DNA of 28,693 bases from CALFCX01 sp964603025 (GCA_964603025.1 CAZRTO010000010.1:1-28693); one strand, 5' to 3'; positions 1-9,116 are shown, counted from the first letter of the stretch. Notes: generated from the letters alone by a model not told the origin. Program-made: numbers and translations.

Positions 1-513
1 GGCGTGTTCGCCGTGGCAGAGGGCATAGCTGACCGCCTGCCCACGGAAGTAGCTTCCATGGACAGCGAAGGCAGACCGGAATCGTTCCGTGTGCTCGGTC
101 TGGGTAAAGAAGTAGAGATCAAGGTAGATGCCCATCATAACCCGCGGCTTTCTGACGTACAGATATCCGACCATCTGATCCGGCTGGTAAATTCCGAAGC
201 CAAAAAAGCCGGGATCAAAATAAAAGCTGTGGCTCAGAAATTCGGATACCAGTACAGATGCGTTGACCCGACAACATATGACAAGAATCTGGGCCTGGCG
301 GAAGGCTTTGCCGCGATGGAAGCCCTGGACAGCGGGAGATCTGGGCTTATGGTATCATCGAAAGGCAATGCGAATCTGACATACGTGGATTATAGGGACC
401 TTCCGTACGACGAAACAGGACATCTTGTCCCGAGACCGTACAATCTATCCGGCCTGGCATACGAACAGGGGGTCTCTTCCCAGCAGAGAAAGTCTTACGA
501 AAACGCAGTATAA
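1..513 (+). CDS. Phosphofructokinase family protein, C-terminal part (5' end outside window)
   Basis: The frame is open from the first base, so the gene is cut by the window edge; about 170 C-terminal residues are visible. The segment YRCVDPTTYDKNLG followed by AEGFAAMEALDSGRSGLMV matches the end of the phosphofructokinase fold, where a sugar-phosphate-binding arginine and a small-residue helix precede a SGxMV strand. An upstream VAEG matches the usual late strand of the family. The family phosphorylates fructose 6-phosphate in glycolysis using ATP or pyrophosphate. The N-terminal motif that would distinguish the donors is not in the window, so I do not choose between pfkA-type and PPi-dependent enzymes. 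A 6-bp inverted repeat (512-517 with 534-539) follows the stop but has no clear T-tract. The other glycolytic gene in the window, pgi, is about 27 kb away. Confidence 0.75.
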   Translation, partial: GVFAVAEGIADRLPTEVASMDSEGRPESFRVLGLGKEVEIKVDAHHNPRLSDVQISDHLIRLVNSEAKKAGIKIKAVAQKFGYQYRCVDPTTYDKNLGLAEGFAAMEALDSGRSGLMVSSKGNANLTYVDYRDLPYDETGHLVPRPYNLSGLAYEQGVSSQQRKSYENAV

Positions 514-519
514 CGCCTG

Positions 520-548
520 TTGTAGGCCTTTTCGGCGTTTGTTATACT
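520..548 (+). promoter_or_regulatory. Sigma-70-type promoter for the S8 protease gene
   Basis: TTGTAG at 520-525 and TATACT at 543-548 are separated by 17 bases, with a TGn extension at 540-542. The ATG at 559 starts only 10 bases after the -10, so the transcript would carry a leader of about three or four bases. An AGGGG at 550-554 would mostly lie upstream of the predicted transcription start. Confidence 0.6.
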
Positions 549-558
549 TAGGGGCAGC

Positions 559-2535
559 ATGAAGAAATTCACAGCTGCCCTTTTTGTTTTTTTAGCGCTT
601 TGTTCCGTCTCCCACGCGAAGATAGAGCCGCAATTGAAATCTAAACTCAGCGAACTTTCTGTTTCCGAAGAAATATCCGTAATAGTCTTTATGAAAGAAA
701 AACCGGCAATATCAGCTCTTTCCGGAACGCGCGGCGACAAGATCTCCACGCTGAACAGGTTTTCTGAAAGATCCCAGCGCGGAATAAGCGAAGCCCTTAC
801 AAGAAAGAAACAACGCAACAAAAAGATATCGTTCAACCGGTTCTGGACATTCAACGGTCTTGGCCTGACCGCTCCCAAAGATGTGATCGAGGAGATCGCC
901 TCCCGCGACGATGTGGAAAAGGTTGCGCTTAACAGGACCTTTTCCCTGCCTCCACGCCCTCAGGAGACCGTCACGATAAAACCCTCAGCAAAGATCCTTT
1001 CCTTTAGCGTCGAAGACAATATTGCGCTTATCAAGGCCGACAAAGTCTGGGAAGAGGGGTATTCCGGATCCGGCATAAAAGTCGGGGTCGCCGATACCGG
1101 GGTCCTCTCCACGCATGCCGACCTTACCGGAAAGGTGCTTCTTGAGGCGACATTTGATGTTGACACGGGCGCCAAGACCGCCGACTCGGCACCGGACAAC
1201 GACGGACACGGGACACATGTGGCCGGTATTGTCGCGGGAGGCAATGCTTCCGGCAAATACATCGGCACCGCTCCAGGATCACAATTGCTTGTCGCAAAGG
1301 TCTTCAACAACGATGTGCCAGACCCGACCGCCAGTTATGCGTCCGTATCAAGCGGTGTTGAATGGCTCATTGCCAACGGGGCCGATATCGTCAATCTTTC
1401 TCTTGGTGACAGCTCCGAAACTTCCTACGTTTTTTTCAGGGGTCTTGTAGATATATGGGATTCGGACCTCAATACACTGATCGTAGGGGCCATAGGCAAT
1501 GAAGGGCCCGGCTCAGGGACTACTAACAGCCCGGGAAATGTGCCAAAGGCCCTGGGCGTCGGCGCTGTCGACAACTCCGACGACATTGCTTCTTTCAGCT
1601 CCAGAGGCCCCGTGTCATGGTCATCGGTATCTTATGTACAGCCGGATATTTCCGCCCCGGGAGTATCGATACGATCCTCCTATAAAACCGGGGGATACGC
1701 CGCCGGATCAGGCACCTCAATGGCTTGCCCTCATGCCGCAGGAGTAGCGGCGCTGATGCTGCAGGCGAACCCGTCGCTTGAGACAGCTTCGATCAGGTCG
1801 ATACTGAAAAATACGGCTTACAGAAAAGACGGCATATCTTATGAAAACAATGATTACGGCTGGGGCAGGATAGATGCCCTAAACGCCGTGACAGCCGCGA
1901 TAGCCGGAGATACTATTCCCCCGACAATAGAAGCCCCAAGCTACATAGGCAACACTTTCAGGGAAGACATAACTATTTTGTCTAGAATAACCGACAACTA
2001 TACCGACCAACCTCAAGCCCGGCTGTTTTATCGCAACGATACCCGGGTAATGAGATCTCTCCCAATGACCAGGGAAGCCGGCTCGTCGCTTTACCGGGGA
2101 ACAATAAAAGGGACTGATGTTATCAGCAATATCAATTACTACATACAGGCCGTGGACGGCGCTGGCAATTCATCAAGGTCCCCTTCCGGAGCCCCGGACG
2201 ACACTCACACAATAAGTGTCGACCAGACCGCTGGCATGACTCTTTCCGGTCTTCAGACCTGTCCAAACCCGTTCGCCGCTGGGAAGGAGAGCGCGACATT
2301 TTTCTTTGAGCTCTCAAAGGCCGGCCAGGTCACGGTAAGGATTCTGAACACGCTGGGACAGACGGTAAAATTATTTTCCATTACAGGTAATTTCGGCACC
2401 AATTCATTTTCCTGGGACGGCAGGCTGGAAGACGGAAGCCTCGCAGCCAACGGAGTGTATCTCTATCAGATAACTGCAAAAGACGTTGGCGGATCCATGG
2501 CCTCCGCGAGGGGAAAAATGATCGTGCTGAAGTGA
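559..2535 (+). CDS. Secreted S8 subtilisin-like protease with C-terminal FlgD/T9SS-type sorting-like domain
   Basis: 658 residues. Residues 1-20 form a signal peptide (KK n-region, hydrophobic core, SHA cleavage-like site). Residues about 30-130 look like an I9-type inhibitor propeptide. The peptidase S8 domain (about 150-445) carries the triad Asp179 (VADTG), His217 (DGHGTH) and Ser387 (SGTSMACPH), plus the oxyanion Asn314 (AIGNEG). Residues about 455-555 are a beta-sandwich-like linker. The last 90 residues (PNPF, ILNTLGQ, WDGR, GVYLYQI, ending KMIVLK) match the FlgD-Ig or type IX secretion C-terminal domain pattern. Family knowledge predicts a self-processing extracellular endoprotease, probably surface attached or released through the C-terminal domain. 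It converges on the large outer-membrane-type gene on the other strand. Family assignment is firm; the export route is inferred. Confidence 0.93.
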   Translation: MKKFTAALFVFLALCSVSHAKIEPQLKSKLSELSVSEEISVIVFMKEKPAISALSGTRGDKISTLNRFSERSQRGISEALTRKKQRNKKISFNRFWTFNGLGLTAPKDVIEEIASRDDVEKVALNRTFSLPPRPQETVTIKPSAKILSFSVEDNIALIKADKVWEEGYSGSGIKVGVADTGVLSTHADLTGKVLLEATFDVDTGAKTADSAPDNDGHGTHVAGIVAGGNASGKYIGTAPGSQLLVAKVFNNDVPDPTASYASVSSGVEWLIANGADIVNLSLGDSSETSYVFFRGLVDIWDSDLNTLIVGAIGNEGPGSGTTNSPGNVPKALGVGAVDNSDDIASFSSRGPVSWSSVSYVQPDISAPGVSIRSSYKTGGYAAGSGTSMACPHAAGVAALMLQANPSLETASIRSILKNTAYRKDGISYENNDYGWGRIDALNAVTAAIAGDTIPPTIEAPSYIGNTFREDITILSRITDNYTDQPQARLFYRNDTRVMRSLPMTREAGSSLYRGTIKGTDVISNINYYIQAVDGAGNSSRSPSGAPDDTHTISVDQTAGMTLSGLQTCPNPFAAGKESATFFFELSKAGQVTVRILNTLGQTVKLFSITGNFGTNSFSWDGRLEDGSLAANGVYLYQITAKDVGGSMASARGKMIVLK

Positions 2536-2608
2536 GGATGACGAATGACGGATGACAAGAGCGAATTATAGTGCCTTTTCTTCATGCGTCAGACTTCATC
2601 CGTCATCC
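2536..2608. repeat. Inverted arrays of GGATGAC-type heptamers
   Basis: The left array reads as three 7-base units (GGATGAC, GAATGAC, GGATGAC; 2536-2556). The right array, read on the minus strand from 2608 to 2581, reads GGATGAC, GGATGAA, GTCTGAC, GCATGAA. The same heptamer recurs five times in tandem at 19034-19068. Units sharing a consensus at two intergenic sites about 16 kb apart suggest a dispersed, genome-wide short repeat family rather than a chance hairpin. Confidence 0.65.
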
Positions 2609-2618
2609 TTTTTTATTT
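2536..2618 (+). terminator. Terminator-like hairpin built from inverted heptamer repeats
   Basis: Directly after the protease stop, 2535-2548 pairs with 2595-2608 (about 13 of 14 positions), followed by six T (2609-2614) and a further ATTT. The loop is long (about 46 bases). The arms consist of 7-base units (consensus GGATGAC). The T-run lies on the plus strand, so it would end the protease transcript; no equivalent T-run follows the hairpin on the minus strand for the opposing gene. Confidence 0.6.
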
Positions 2619-2619
2619 C

Positions 2620-5600
2620 CTAGAAATTCAGAGTCCCCTCAAATGTCATAGCGCTGGCCTGGAAACTGTTGGCCGTATTCACATTATCCGAATAAACCAT
2701 CGCCTTGTAATTGGCGCTCAGCACCACGCTTGATAAGACCGGGCTTGACTGAGGTATCGTAGAGCTGAAGGATATCTCATTGGTTATCCGGAGGATGTCC
2801 AGCGCCGTCACCGCCCCGGCCTGCACTTCTCCCAGATTCCTCTCCTGTGCCCAGTTATATGCAAGGGTCCCCCAGTTCAAGACCCTCAGTGAAGCGGCCG
2901 CATCCAGGTTCTCCTTGGGTGTTTCGGACTGCTTGAGAATATCCTTTGTGATCTTTTTTGCGTAATTCCCCGAAACGTTCATTATCGGGATCGGAGAAAA
3001 AGAAATCCCTGTCCGCGTGGTTATGTTCTGGGTCTCGGTATGTATATTGCCCAGCTGGTTCCGGTTAGTGTAATCCTCCAGTATGAGATCCGAAGTGAGG
3101 GTCATCATATTCAGCGGCCGCAGCGTTATACCGGCGGTATAACTTTTGGACTGGCTGGCCTGGTTGGTGGTCGTCTCCACAGTTCCGGACACGGCCGTCG
3201 TATCCCTGTTCTGGTTGCTCAACGTCGTGCCAAGCCGCAGGAACGAGAATGGAGTGAAGTTGGCGGAAACTATATTGTTAATGCCGTTGTTCCTGGCTCC
3301 GCTCTCCTGAAAGGAACGGTCGTCTGAATTGGTATAGTTGAGTGACAGGATAGATATCGGCGTGTACCGTATCGCATACTGGTTCCTTTCGGTGGAAGGG
3401 TTGGGTTTGCCCTCCTGCACGCTCAGCGTCTCACTCCTGCTTTTGTCCAGAGAGGTGGATATGTTGGAGACCGGGTCCAGCACCACGTTTATTGACTGGT
3501 TCTTTGTGTTGTTGGACGTATTGTTGATGAGGTCCTTTTGGTCGTGCGTGATTATTTTCCCTCTTGCCGAAAAATTCCTGATGGTCCCGAACTTAAGGTC
3601 CCAGAAAGCGTCATAAGTATAGTCCTTTGATATTGAATGGGCCGATATGCCCTCGGGAGAAGATGAAAGAGGCTCGCTGACCTGGTAGTCCAGCCCGAGC
3701 GTCACCCTGTCGGTCAGGTTCAATGTATTGCCCGTCCTGAAATAATTGACCTGCGTGCCGGTGTTATTGAGATAATTGCTGGTCTCGTTCTTGGCAAAAT
3801 TGTTGCGGTTGACGAACCGCGCCCCAAAGATATCAAGCGGACGGGGATTTACCGATCCAGAAAACACGTTGGATACCGTATCCACCGAATGAGAGGTCGC
3901 CCCTGGCACGATATCATCAACGGACTTGTAGTTCCTGAAAGCGAGCGCGGTATCCGCCATATCAAAGGCGTTCAGATTAAGGGCCGCGTTCCGGTCGGCG
4001 CTCCACGTATAGAACCCTTTGTTTGCACCGATCTGGTTCTTTGTCTCCAAAAGGCTTCCCGTAAAGCTATAAAAGCTCTGCGGAGAATATGCTATGTTGA
4101 GCCCCTTCTGCTGGCTGCCCGAACCTATATTGGTTGATTCAAAAGGCGAGAAATCTGGCTCGATCTCCTTGAAAACCCCGCTCACCGCAAGGGCGTCGGC
4201 CGGCTTTACCGAGGCGCCCACTCTGAAAGCCTTGCCTGTCCTTATCTCGGTTGAAGTCGATATCCCGCTCGTAGATTGATAGTTATACTGTATGGTCACC
4301 CTATCCGACGGTGCCAGGGTAAGATAGTAAAAAGTTATCTGACCGGTGGAATAGTTCATGAAGTAGTCTATGTCCTTGTTCTGCTGGAACCCGTTCACAT
4401 AAACTTTTTCGCTGCCCTCTATTATGTTGGTCTTTGTGAGCTGGTAAGGGCCTCTCGTATTGTTCCCGATAAAAGTATCCTGGGTGGACTCTGTCACGGT
4501 AGGCTGGTCGGTTCTGCTCATGCCAAAAGCCGCGTCCACGGCCGCCCTGTCCGCGATCTTGGCGCTGGCGGTCAGGCCAAAGGCGTCGTGGTTCAGGTCG
4601 CTGTCCTGAAAAGATCCGCTTGAAGGCACATAATAGAACGTTATCTCGAACTTCTTCTCTATAGGGAAAGGTTCGTTAAAGGTTATATACGGGATGTAGG
4701 GATAGTTGTAGTTTATTTTGTATCTCCCGTCAACCGTGTCTTTTCTGCTGTTCTTTGTATACGTTTCTATGACTGAAGACCCTTCGGAACGCACCAGGAG
4801 CGCGGTGTCGCTCCCGGGAACGACCTGAGCCATGTTGGTTATGTAGTAAGGGCCCTGAGAGCCGTTGCCGGACCCCGAGAACTTTCCGTAGATGCTTTTT
4901 TTGTACGTGTAAAGGACCGCTACATCATCATTCGCGGCAATGGGAACATTGAATCTGAGAGTCCCGGTGGCATAGCCGTCAGTAGGGTCCGCCATATCCG
5001 TTATGTACGGCAGGTTGACCGCCTGAGCGTCGGACGTGGGAATATAAAAATCAGTGAAGTCCGCGCCGTTCACTCTTACCGTCACGCTCTGGCCCTGATC
5101 TATGGGAAAGTGTTTAAGGTTCAAAAGGTTGTTCACTATTTCGCTGCCTTTGCGGCTTTCGACAATGGTAGCTGTGGCGGATCCCGCCCCTTTTTTTGCC
5201 GATTCTTTCAGGTATGTGCCCCCGATCCTGAGCGAATTCCCGCTGGCTGACGGCATACGCGTCACCGTCTTTAAGGCATCGTAAGTGATCGATATGGATG
5301 AAGTAGGAGATACTTTCTGATTGAAAGTGATCTTCCCGGAAGCATGGTCCATGCTGTAGTCCAGGTCGGCAAAATTCTCCTTGCCGTCCACCAGGACCCG
5401 TTCGGAACCGCGGACTATTTTGTCACGTTTAAGCGTATAGGGGCCGCGCGTATCCATCCCGCCTATCTGCTCGGAATAAGGCAAAGCGTCGTAATACCGG
5501 TAGGCGACTTCCAAAGGCCGGTCCCGGGAGGGGGAAGAATCCGTGAAAAGAACAAGAGTCCCGTCCGCGTAATTAAGTGAATATTCCTCCAGTTTTTTGA

Positions 5601-6546
5601 GCTGCACTCCGTTGAATGTCACTGTTTCCGAAAATTCAACAAGAGGCCTGTTCTTCATCCTGAAGACCCCTGAAGCCGCCCCGACCATATCCACTTCTGC
5701 CGTGGAGGAAAGATTGGGGAACACTTCGTAAGCCTCGTAAGAAGGAACAAATACAACAGGCGACGGGTCGGGTTCGAACAAAAGCCGGCTCATCGAAGTG
5801 GAGGCCGAAACACCAAAGAACTCCCGCTTTGAGACCGTAGGAAAAAAAAGATCTATTATGTTCGTGTATTCGTAAGTGTAGGTGTAGGTGTCAGTGGGGG
5901 CCAGAATGTTCGTGAAGGTTATCTTCCCTTCGAAATAGTCTATTGTGTAGTCCACGCCCCTTCTTTGGGGTATCTCATTCACCCATATTTTTTCAGACCC
6001 TTCAAGGATCGACCCGCGCCCAAGACTGTACGGGCCTCGGGTATTGTTCCCGACCCCGGTACTTAGCTTCTGGTTATAGCTCTTTGACTTGGCTGAAGGC
6101 ACTATTTTCACGGTAGTCGACGGGTCTTTGTAGTCTAGCATCACGCCGTCAAGGTACTTGTTCGCCGAGATGAATTCGTTCTCGGCAAAATTTGCCGAGA
6201 ATTCACCGAAGTTAAGTTCGTAATTATCGTACTTTACCTTAACGTTGGACTTCTGCGGAGTTTCCGGCTCCTGCTCTATGTCATATGAGACGGAAAGCTT
6301 TTCGTTTATCTTGCTGTCTATCTTAAGCGAAAGACGCTCTTCCCATGGGCCGCTGGTCATTGCGCCCGATATCCATCCGAGCTGGGTCTGCGCCAGATAA
6401 TAGTTTGATACAGGGGTCACGTTCATTTTCTGGAATTTCCACTTTTTGAATCCGGAAATATCGAATTGGGGATAGGTCTGGGCGAACGAAAAAGTCGAAA
6501 GAACGTTCGTCAGGACAATGACGCAGATAATGGCTTTTTTGAACAT
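2620..6546 (-). CDS. Very large secreted, outer-membrane-type beta-rich protein with GPY/GSE/DY repeats
   Basis: 1308 residues with a clear signal peptide (1-23, ending SFAQ). Four degenerate repeats begin near residues 166, 361, 559 and 693. The best copies read NNTRGPY, then GSE(K/R)V and VNG about 15 residues later, then DYxxDYxxGxITF, an arrangement I associate with SprA-like and other large surface proteins of uncultured diderms. Residues about 780-1308 are low-complexity, Asn/Ser/Thr-rich alternating strands, and the chain ends in EGTLNF with a terminal Phe, as BAM-inserted barrels do. There is no enzyme motif. A role as outer-membrane barrel or surface/secretion protein is inference. 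The neighbour converging on it is a protease with a sorting-type C-terminal domain, which makes a secretion link worth testing. The start is supported by a -10 seven bases upstream and a signal peptide beginning at this ATG. Confidence 0.8.
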   Translation of the reverse strand: MFKKAIICVIVLTNVLSTFSFAQTYPQFDISGFKKWKFQKMNVTPVSNYYLAQTQLGWISGAMTSGPWEERLSLKIDSKINEKLSVSYDIEQEPETPQKSNVKVKYDNYELNFGEFSANFAENEFISANKYLDGVMLDYKDPSTTVKIVPSAKSKSYNQKLSTGVGNNTRGPYSLGRGSILEGSEKIWVNEIPQRRGVDYTIDYFEGKITFTNILAPTDTYTYTYEYTNIIDLFFPTVSKREFFGVSASTSMSRLLFEPDPSPVVFVPSYEAYEVFPNLSSTAEVDMVGAASGVFRMKNRPLVEFSETVTFNGVQLKKLEEYSLNYADGTLVLFTDSSPSRDRPLEVAYRYYDALPYSEQIGGMDTRGPYTLKRDKIVRGSERVLVDGKENFADLDYSMDHASGKITFNQKVSPTSSISITYDALKTVTRMPSASGNSLRIGGTYLKESAKKGAGSATATIVESRKGSEIVNNLLNLKHFPIDQGQSVTVRVNGADFTDFYIPTSDAQAVNLPYITDMADPTDGYATGTLRFNVPIAANDDVAVLYTYKKSIYGKFSGSGNGSQGPYYITNMAQVVPGSDTALLVRSEGSSVIETYTKNSRKDTVDGRYKINYNYPYIPYITFNEPFPIEKKFEITFYYVPSSGSFQDSDLNHDAFGLTASAKIADRAAVDAAFGMSRTDQPTVTESTQDTFIGNNTRGPYQLTKTNIIEGSEKVYVNGFQQNKDIDYFMNYSTGQITFYYLTLAPSDRVTIQYNYQSTSGISTSTEIRTGKAFRVGASVKPADALAVSGVFKEIEPDFSPFESTNIGSGSQQKGLNIAYSPQSFYSFTGSLLETKNQIGANKGFYTWSADRNAALNLNAFDMADTALAFRNYKSVDDIVPGATSHSVDTVSNVFSGSVNPRPLDIFGARFVNRNNFAKNETSNYLNNTGTQVNYFRTGNTLNLTDRVTLGLDYQVSEPLSSSPEGISAHSISKDYTYDAFWDLKFGTIRNFSARGKIITHDQKDLINNTSNNTKNQSINVVLDPVSNISTSLDKSRSETLSVQEGKPNPSTERNQYAIRYTPISILSLNYTNSDDRSFQESGARNNGINNIVSANFTPFSFLRLGTTLSNQNRDTTAVSGTVETTTNQASQSKSYTAGITLRPLNMMTLTSDLILEDYTNRNQLGNIHTETQNITTRTGISFSPIPIMNVSGNYAKKITKDILKQSETPKENLDAAASLRVLNWGTLAYNWAQERNLGEVQAGAVTALDILRITNEISFSSTIPQSSPVLSSVVLSANYKAMVYSDNVNTANSFQASAMTFEGTLNF

Positions 6547-6553
6547 CTAGCCA

Positions 6554-6583
6554 ATTGTAGCAAGTTTGTGAGATATTATTCAA
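6554..6583 (-). promoter_or_regulatory. Promoter giving a leaderless mRNA for the large outer-membrane-type gene
   Basis: On the minus strand, TTGAAT (6578-6583), 18 bases, then an extended -10 TGC-TACAAT (6554-6562). Only seven bases (6547-6553) separate the -10 from the ATG at 6546, so transcription should begin at or next to the start codon. No Shine-Dalgarno sequence is present between them. Confidence 0.6.
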
Positions 6584-6661
6584 TACTGCCCGGCGGGCTC
6601 CGCGGTTTTTGGCTTAATAACGACATATTATTAGGGGCCGGCGGGATGCAAGTTTATTGCT

Positions 6662-6700
6662 TATAATTACGAATAGTATTTGAGTCAGGGAAAGAAGGAT
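6662..6700 (+). promoter_or_regulatory. -10 element and ribosome binding site of the 64-residue gene
   Basis: TATAAT at 6662-6667 without a convincing -35, and AAGAAGGA at 6692-6699, six bases before the ATG at 6706. These two signals are the main support that the short frame is a real gene. Confidence 0.5.
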
Positions 6701-6705
6701 TTTAT

Positions 6706-6900
6706 ATGGCAGATGTGACTATTGCAAAAACAAGCGGTGTCATTGACATAAGGGGCGCATTTAACACAGCCAGCGCCAACGATGACAACGTGCACAATCA
6801 GAGACTCAACAGCGTTTATCGCAATGATGACGACGCGTTCAAGGCAGCGGTAGAAAAAGCAAACACCGGAAAAGAAAGAAGCGTCTTCTACATGGTCTGA
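6706..6900 (+). CDS. Small hypothetical protein (64 aa)
   Basis: I do not recognise this 64-residue protein (MADVTIAKTSG to SVFYMV). It has no signal peptide, membrane segment or cysteine. The first half is polar with many Asn/Asp; residues 40-58 could form a charged amphipathic helix (DDDAFKAAVEKANTGKERS). A good Shine-Dalgarno (AAGAAGGA, six-base gap) and a consensus -10 sit upstream in an otherwise gene-free 159-base interval. Its last 13 bases overlap the 3' end of the histidine kinase on the opposite strand, so the two transcripts converge. It is a stand-alone gene with its own signals; function unknown. A chance frame is the alternative, but the ribosome binding site argues against that. 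Confidence 0.6.
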   Translation: MADVTIAKTSGVIDIRGAFNTASANDDNVHNQRLNSVYRNDDDAFKAAVEKANTGKERSVFYMV

Positions 6901-9116
6901 TCCCCTGGGATATCATCCTCCATCGGCGGAAGCATTATTATAAAGCTCGTTCCTTTACCGATCTGGCTCCTCAGTTTTATAGACCCGTTATGGTCCTCTA
7001 TGATCCTGAGTGTTATCGGAAGCCCCATGCCCGTTCCTGCTTCTTTCGTAGTGAAGAACGGATCGAACATATTCTTCATGTTATCTTCTGATATGCCCGG
7101 CCCTGAATCCGTTATTTCCACAAAGACCATCTGAGTTTTTTTGCCAGGGTCCTTGATCTCAGCCTTTGGGCTGGGGACAAATCCGGTATTGGTGATCTTG
7201 CCCAGCTGAATGATGTGCCCCACGTCGGTCTTTACTATCAATTCCCCTCCGTCCTTCATGGCCTGTATCGCGTTCATTATTATGTTAAGAAAAGCCTGCG
7301 ACAACTGGCTGGGATCAGCCTTTATCTTGGGCGTCTTTACGAATTTGGTGCTGACGCGTATATTGTTCTTTTTTATCTGGTTATCCACCAGATCGAGGAC
7401 CTCGTCCAGCACTTCTTCGATATTTATAGGTTTGAATTCCGGCTTTGAGGGTCTGCCGAACTTGAGAAGGTTCTCGGCGATCTTGTTGATCTTGTCGATC
7501 TCTGGCGGGATGACGGAAGCGAATTTGTCCCTGAACTCTTTGTCCTCCCACTTCATCGGAAGAAGCTGGGTAAAAGTCCTGAGCGCGACAAGCGGGTTCT
7601 TTATCTCATGAGCCATGCCCGCCGCCATGGTGCCAAGGGCGGCAAGTTTTTCGGAGGCTATAAGATGGTCCTGACTTTCCTTGAGTTCCGCGGTCATCAT
7701 ATTGAACTCTCTGGCAAGATGGCCTATTTCGTCTATCGAAGTCTCGGGCACACGCCGGTTAAGGTCTCCCCGCCTCACGGCCTCGGTAACATCGATGATC
7801 GAACGTATGCGGTCTTCAATGTTCTTGGAAAAAATACCGCCTATCATTATGGCGATCAATATGCCTATGATGAAAACGGCCAGAGAAGTGGTCTCCATTC
7901 TCCGGATCTCCATATAAGCGGTCTGTGCCGGCCTGGCAACTATTATACGCCAGCCCTTGATGTCCGCCGGCCCAAAGGCACCAAGCATATGTCCGATATT
8001 CTCTGCCTCGAATTCTCCGCCGTAAACTCCTCCGGGATCGAGCCCGACAGGCCCTGCTATGCTGAAATATCTGTTCCTGAAATTATCCGGCTCAGAAGAG
8101 ACTATTATCCTGCCGGAGGAGTCCGTGATGAATATGCTCCTCCCCTGCTCTTCCTCGATCTCGGCCAGGAGCACCTTGATGGAGTCTTCGAGGTCTCTTA
8201 GAAAACTCGGCTGTTTTGAATATGTCCGTATAGCCCTGTTCACAAAAAAGACTATCTGCCGGTCAGAATCGACCAGTTCTTTTGTTATGGCCCTTTTGGA
8301 TATAGCTATGGTCACAAGGGCGGCCGCCTCAACAGTGATTATGATAAGGAACACGAGAATGGACACGATCTTTAAAAGTATGCTGGAGCGCACCAGATTT
8401 AGCGGGGCGCGCGCCGCATCGTCATCCGGGAGTATCACGCTGCTTAAGGCGATCCCAGAAAGGGAGAAGAACAGCATGATCCAGAGCACGAGAAGCACGC
8501 TCTCCATGCCCATGAACAAGAATATGAGCGCCGGTATAAAACTGCACGCCATGATCAACGAGGACCAGAACGCAAAAAAGTTCAATGACCTGCCCTTGTC
8601 ATCACCGGACCTGAGTGCCGCAAGAAGCGCATGAACGGCAAAAAAGATCCATGAAAGGTCCCAGATGCCTATGACAGTCACATAAAACGGATCGCTCAGC
8701 GCAGCCGGATCAACGGCCCCGGCTCTGACAGCTGGCACCATGGGGTATATATAGGAGAGAACTGCAACGGCCGCGCCAAGCACCATAAGAGGATAGAATA
8801 TCGCCTTCGTAGGCCAATCTTTCCTCTTGGTGTGCAAGAACCCGAAAACGAACACGGACCCGAAGGCCAGAGTGGAAGTGGTGAACCTCTGTACGAACAG
8901 CAAAAGCCCGTCATCCACCCCATAGTTGGACAACAGCCTTGACAGCGTCATCCCGGTGACAAAAAGGCCAAAAAGCAGGAATATCGCCGACAAATAAAGG
9001 TCCGATCTTTCCCTTTCCTGCCGGCCTCTTGAAAAAAAGACGTAACAAACGGCAAAACATACTCCGGCCGTCAGGATCTCGGCGAATATGTTTACCGTGG
9101 TTATAGTAGTGAGCAT
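6888..9116 (-). CDS. Membrane-bound sensor histidine kinase (multi-TM sensor, HAMP, HisKA, HATPase)
   Basis: 742 residues. Residues 1-230 contain about seven hydrophobic helices, a 7TM-type sensor region. A further membrane helix (about 246-272) and one at about 410-430 bracket an extracytoplasmic domain with a PAS/Cache-like SIFITDSSGRIIVSS stretch. HAMP follows (about 430-480, ending DEIGHLAREFNMM). The HisKA helix has the phosphoacceptor His503 in MAHEIKNPL. The ATPase domain shows the N-box (NIIMNAIQAM), DSGPGI and GTGMGLPI. The HEIKNPL phrasing is typical of the NtrB/AtoS-like group that partners sigma-54 activators. No response regulator lies beside it, so it is an orphan kinase here. 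It is transcribed divergently from smc; its extended -10 leaves only a short leader. Confidence 0.93.
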   Translation of the reverse strand: MLTTITTVNIFAEILTAGVCFAVCYVFFSRGRQERERSDLYLSAIFLLFGLFVTGMTLSRLLSNYGVDDGLLLFVQRFTTSTLAFGSVFVFGFLHTKRKDWPTKAIFYPLMVLGAAVAVLSYIYPMVPAVRAGAVDPAALSDPFYVTVIGIWDLSWIFFAVHALLAALRSGDDKGRSLNFFAFWSSLIMACSFIPALIFLFMGMESVLLVLWIMLFFSLSGIALSSVILPDDDAARAPLNLVRSSILLKIVSILVFLIIITVEAAALVTIAISKRAITKELVDSDRQIVFFVNRAIRTYSKQPSFLRDLEDSIKVLLAEIEEEQGRSIFITDSSGRIIVSSEPDNFRNRYFSIAGPVGLDPGGVYGGEFEAENIGHMLGAFGPADIKGWRIIVARPAQTAYMEIRRMETTSLAVFIIGILIAIMIGGIFSKNIEDRIRSIIDVTEAVRRGDLNRRVPETSIDEIGHLAREFNMMTAELKESQDHLIASEKLAALGTMAAGMAHEIKNPLVALRTFTQLLPMKWEDKEFRDKFASVIPPEIDKINKIAENLLKFGRPSKPEFKPINIEEVLDEVLDLVDNQIKKNNIRVSTKFVKTPKIKADPSQLSQAFLNIIMNAIQAMKDGGELIVKTDVGHIIQLGKITNTGFVPSPKAEIKDPGKKTQMVFVEITDSGPGISEDNMKNMFDPFFTTKEAGTGMGLPITLRIIEDHNGSIKLRSQIGKGTSFIIMLPPMEDDIPGDQTM

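Noticed and set aside
512..542. Terminator after the phosphofructokinase gene
   Set aside because: Only a 6-bp stem with a 16-base loop and no T-run; the same bases form the -35/-10 region of the protease promoter, which explains them better.
6588..6598. Perfect 11-base palindrome GCCCGGCGGGC upstream of the large surface-protein gene
   Set aside because: Too short, with no T-run or symmetric partner near a start; could be an operator but nothing else supports it.
7608..8634. Long plus-strand frames opposite the first histidine kinase
   Set aside because: They mirror the kinase coding frame, show no domain or start signal, and the kinase motifs on the minus strand are complete.
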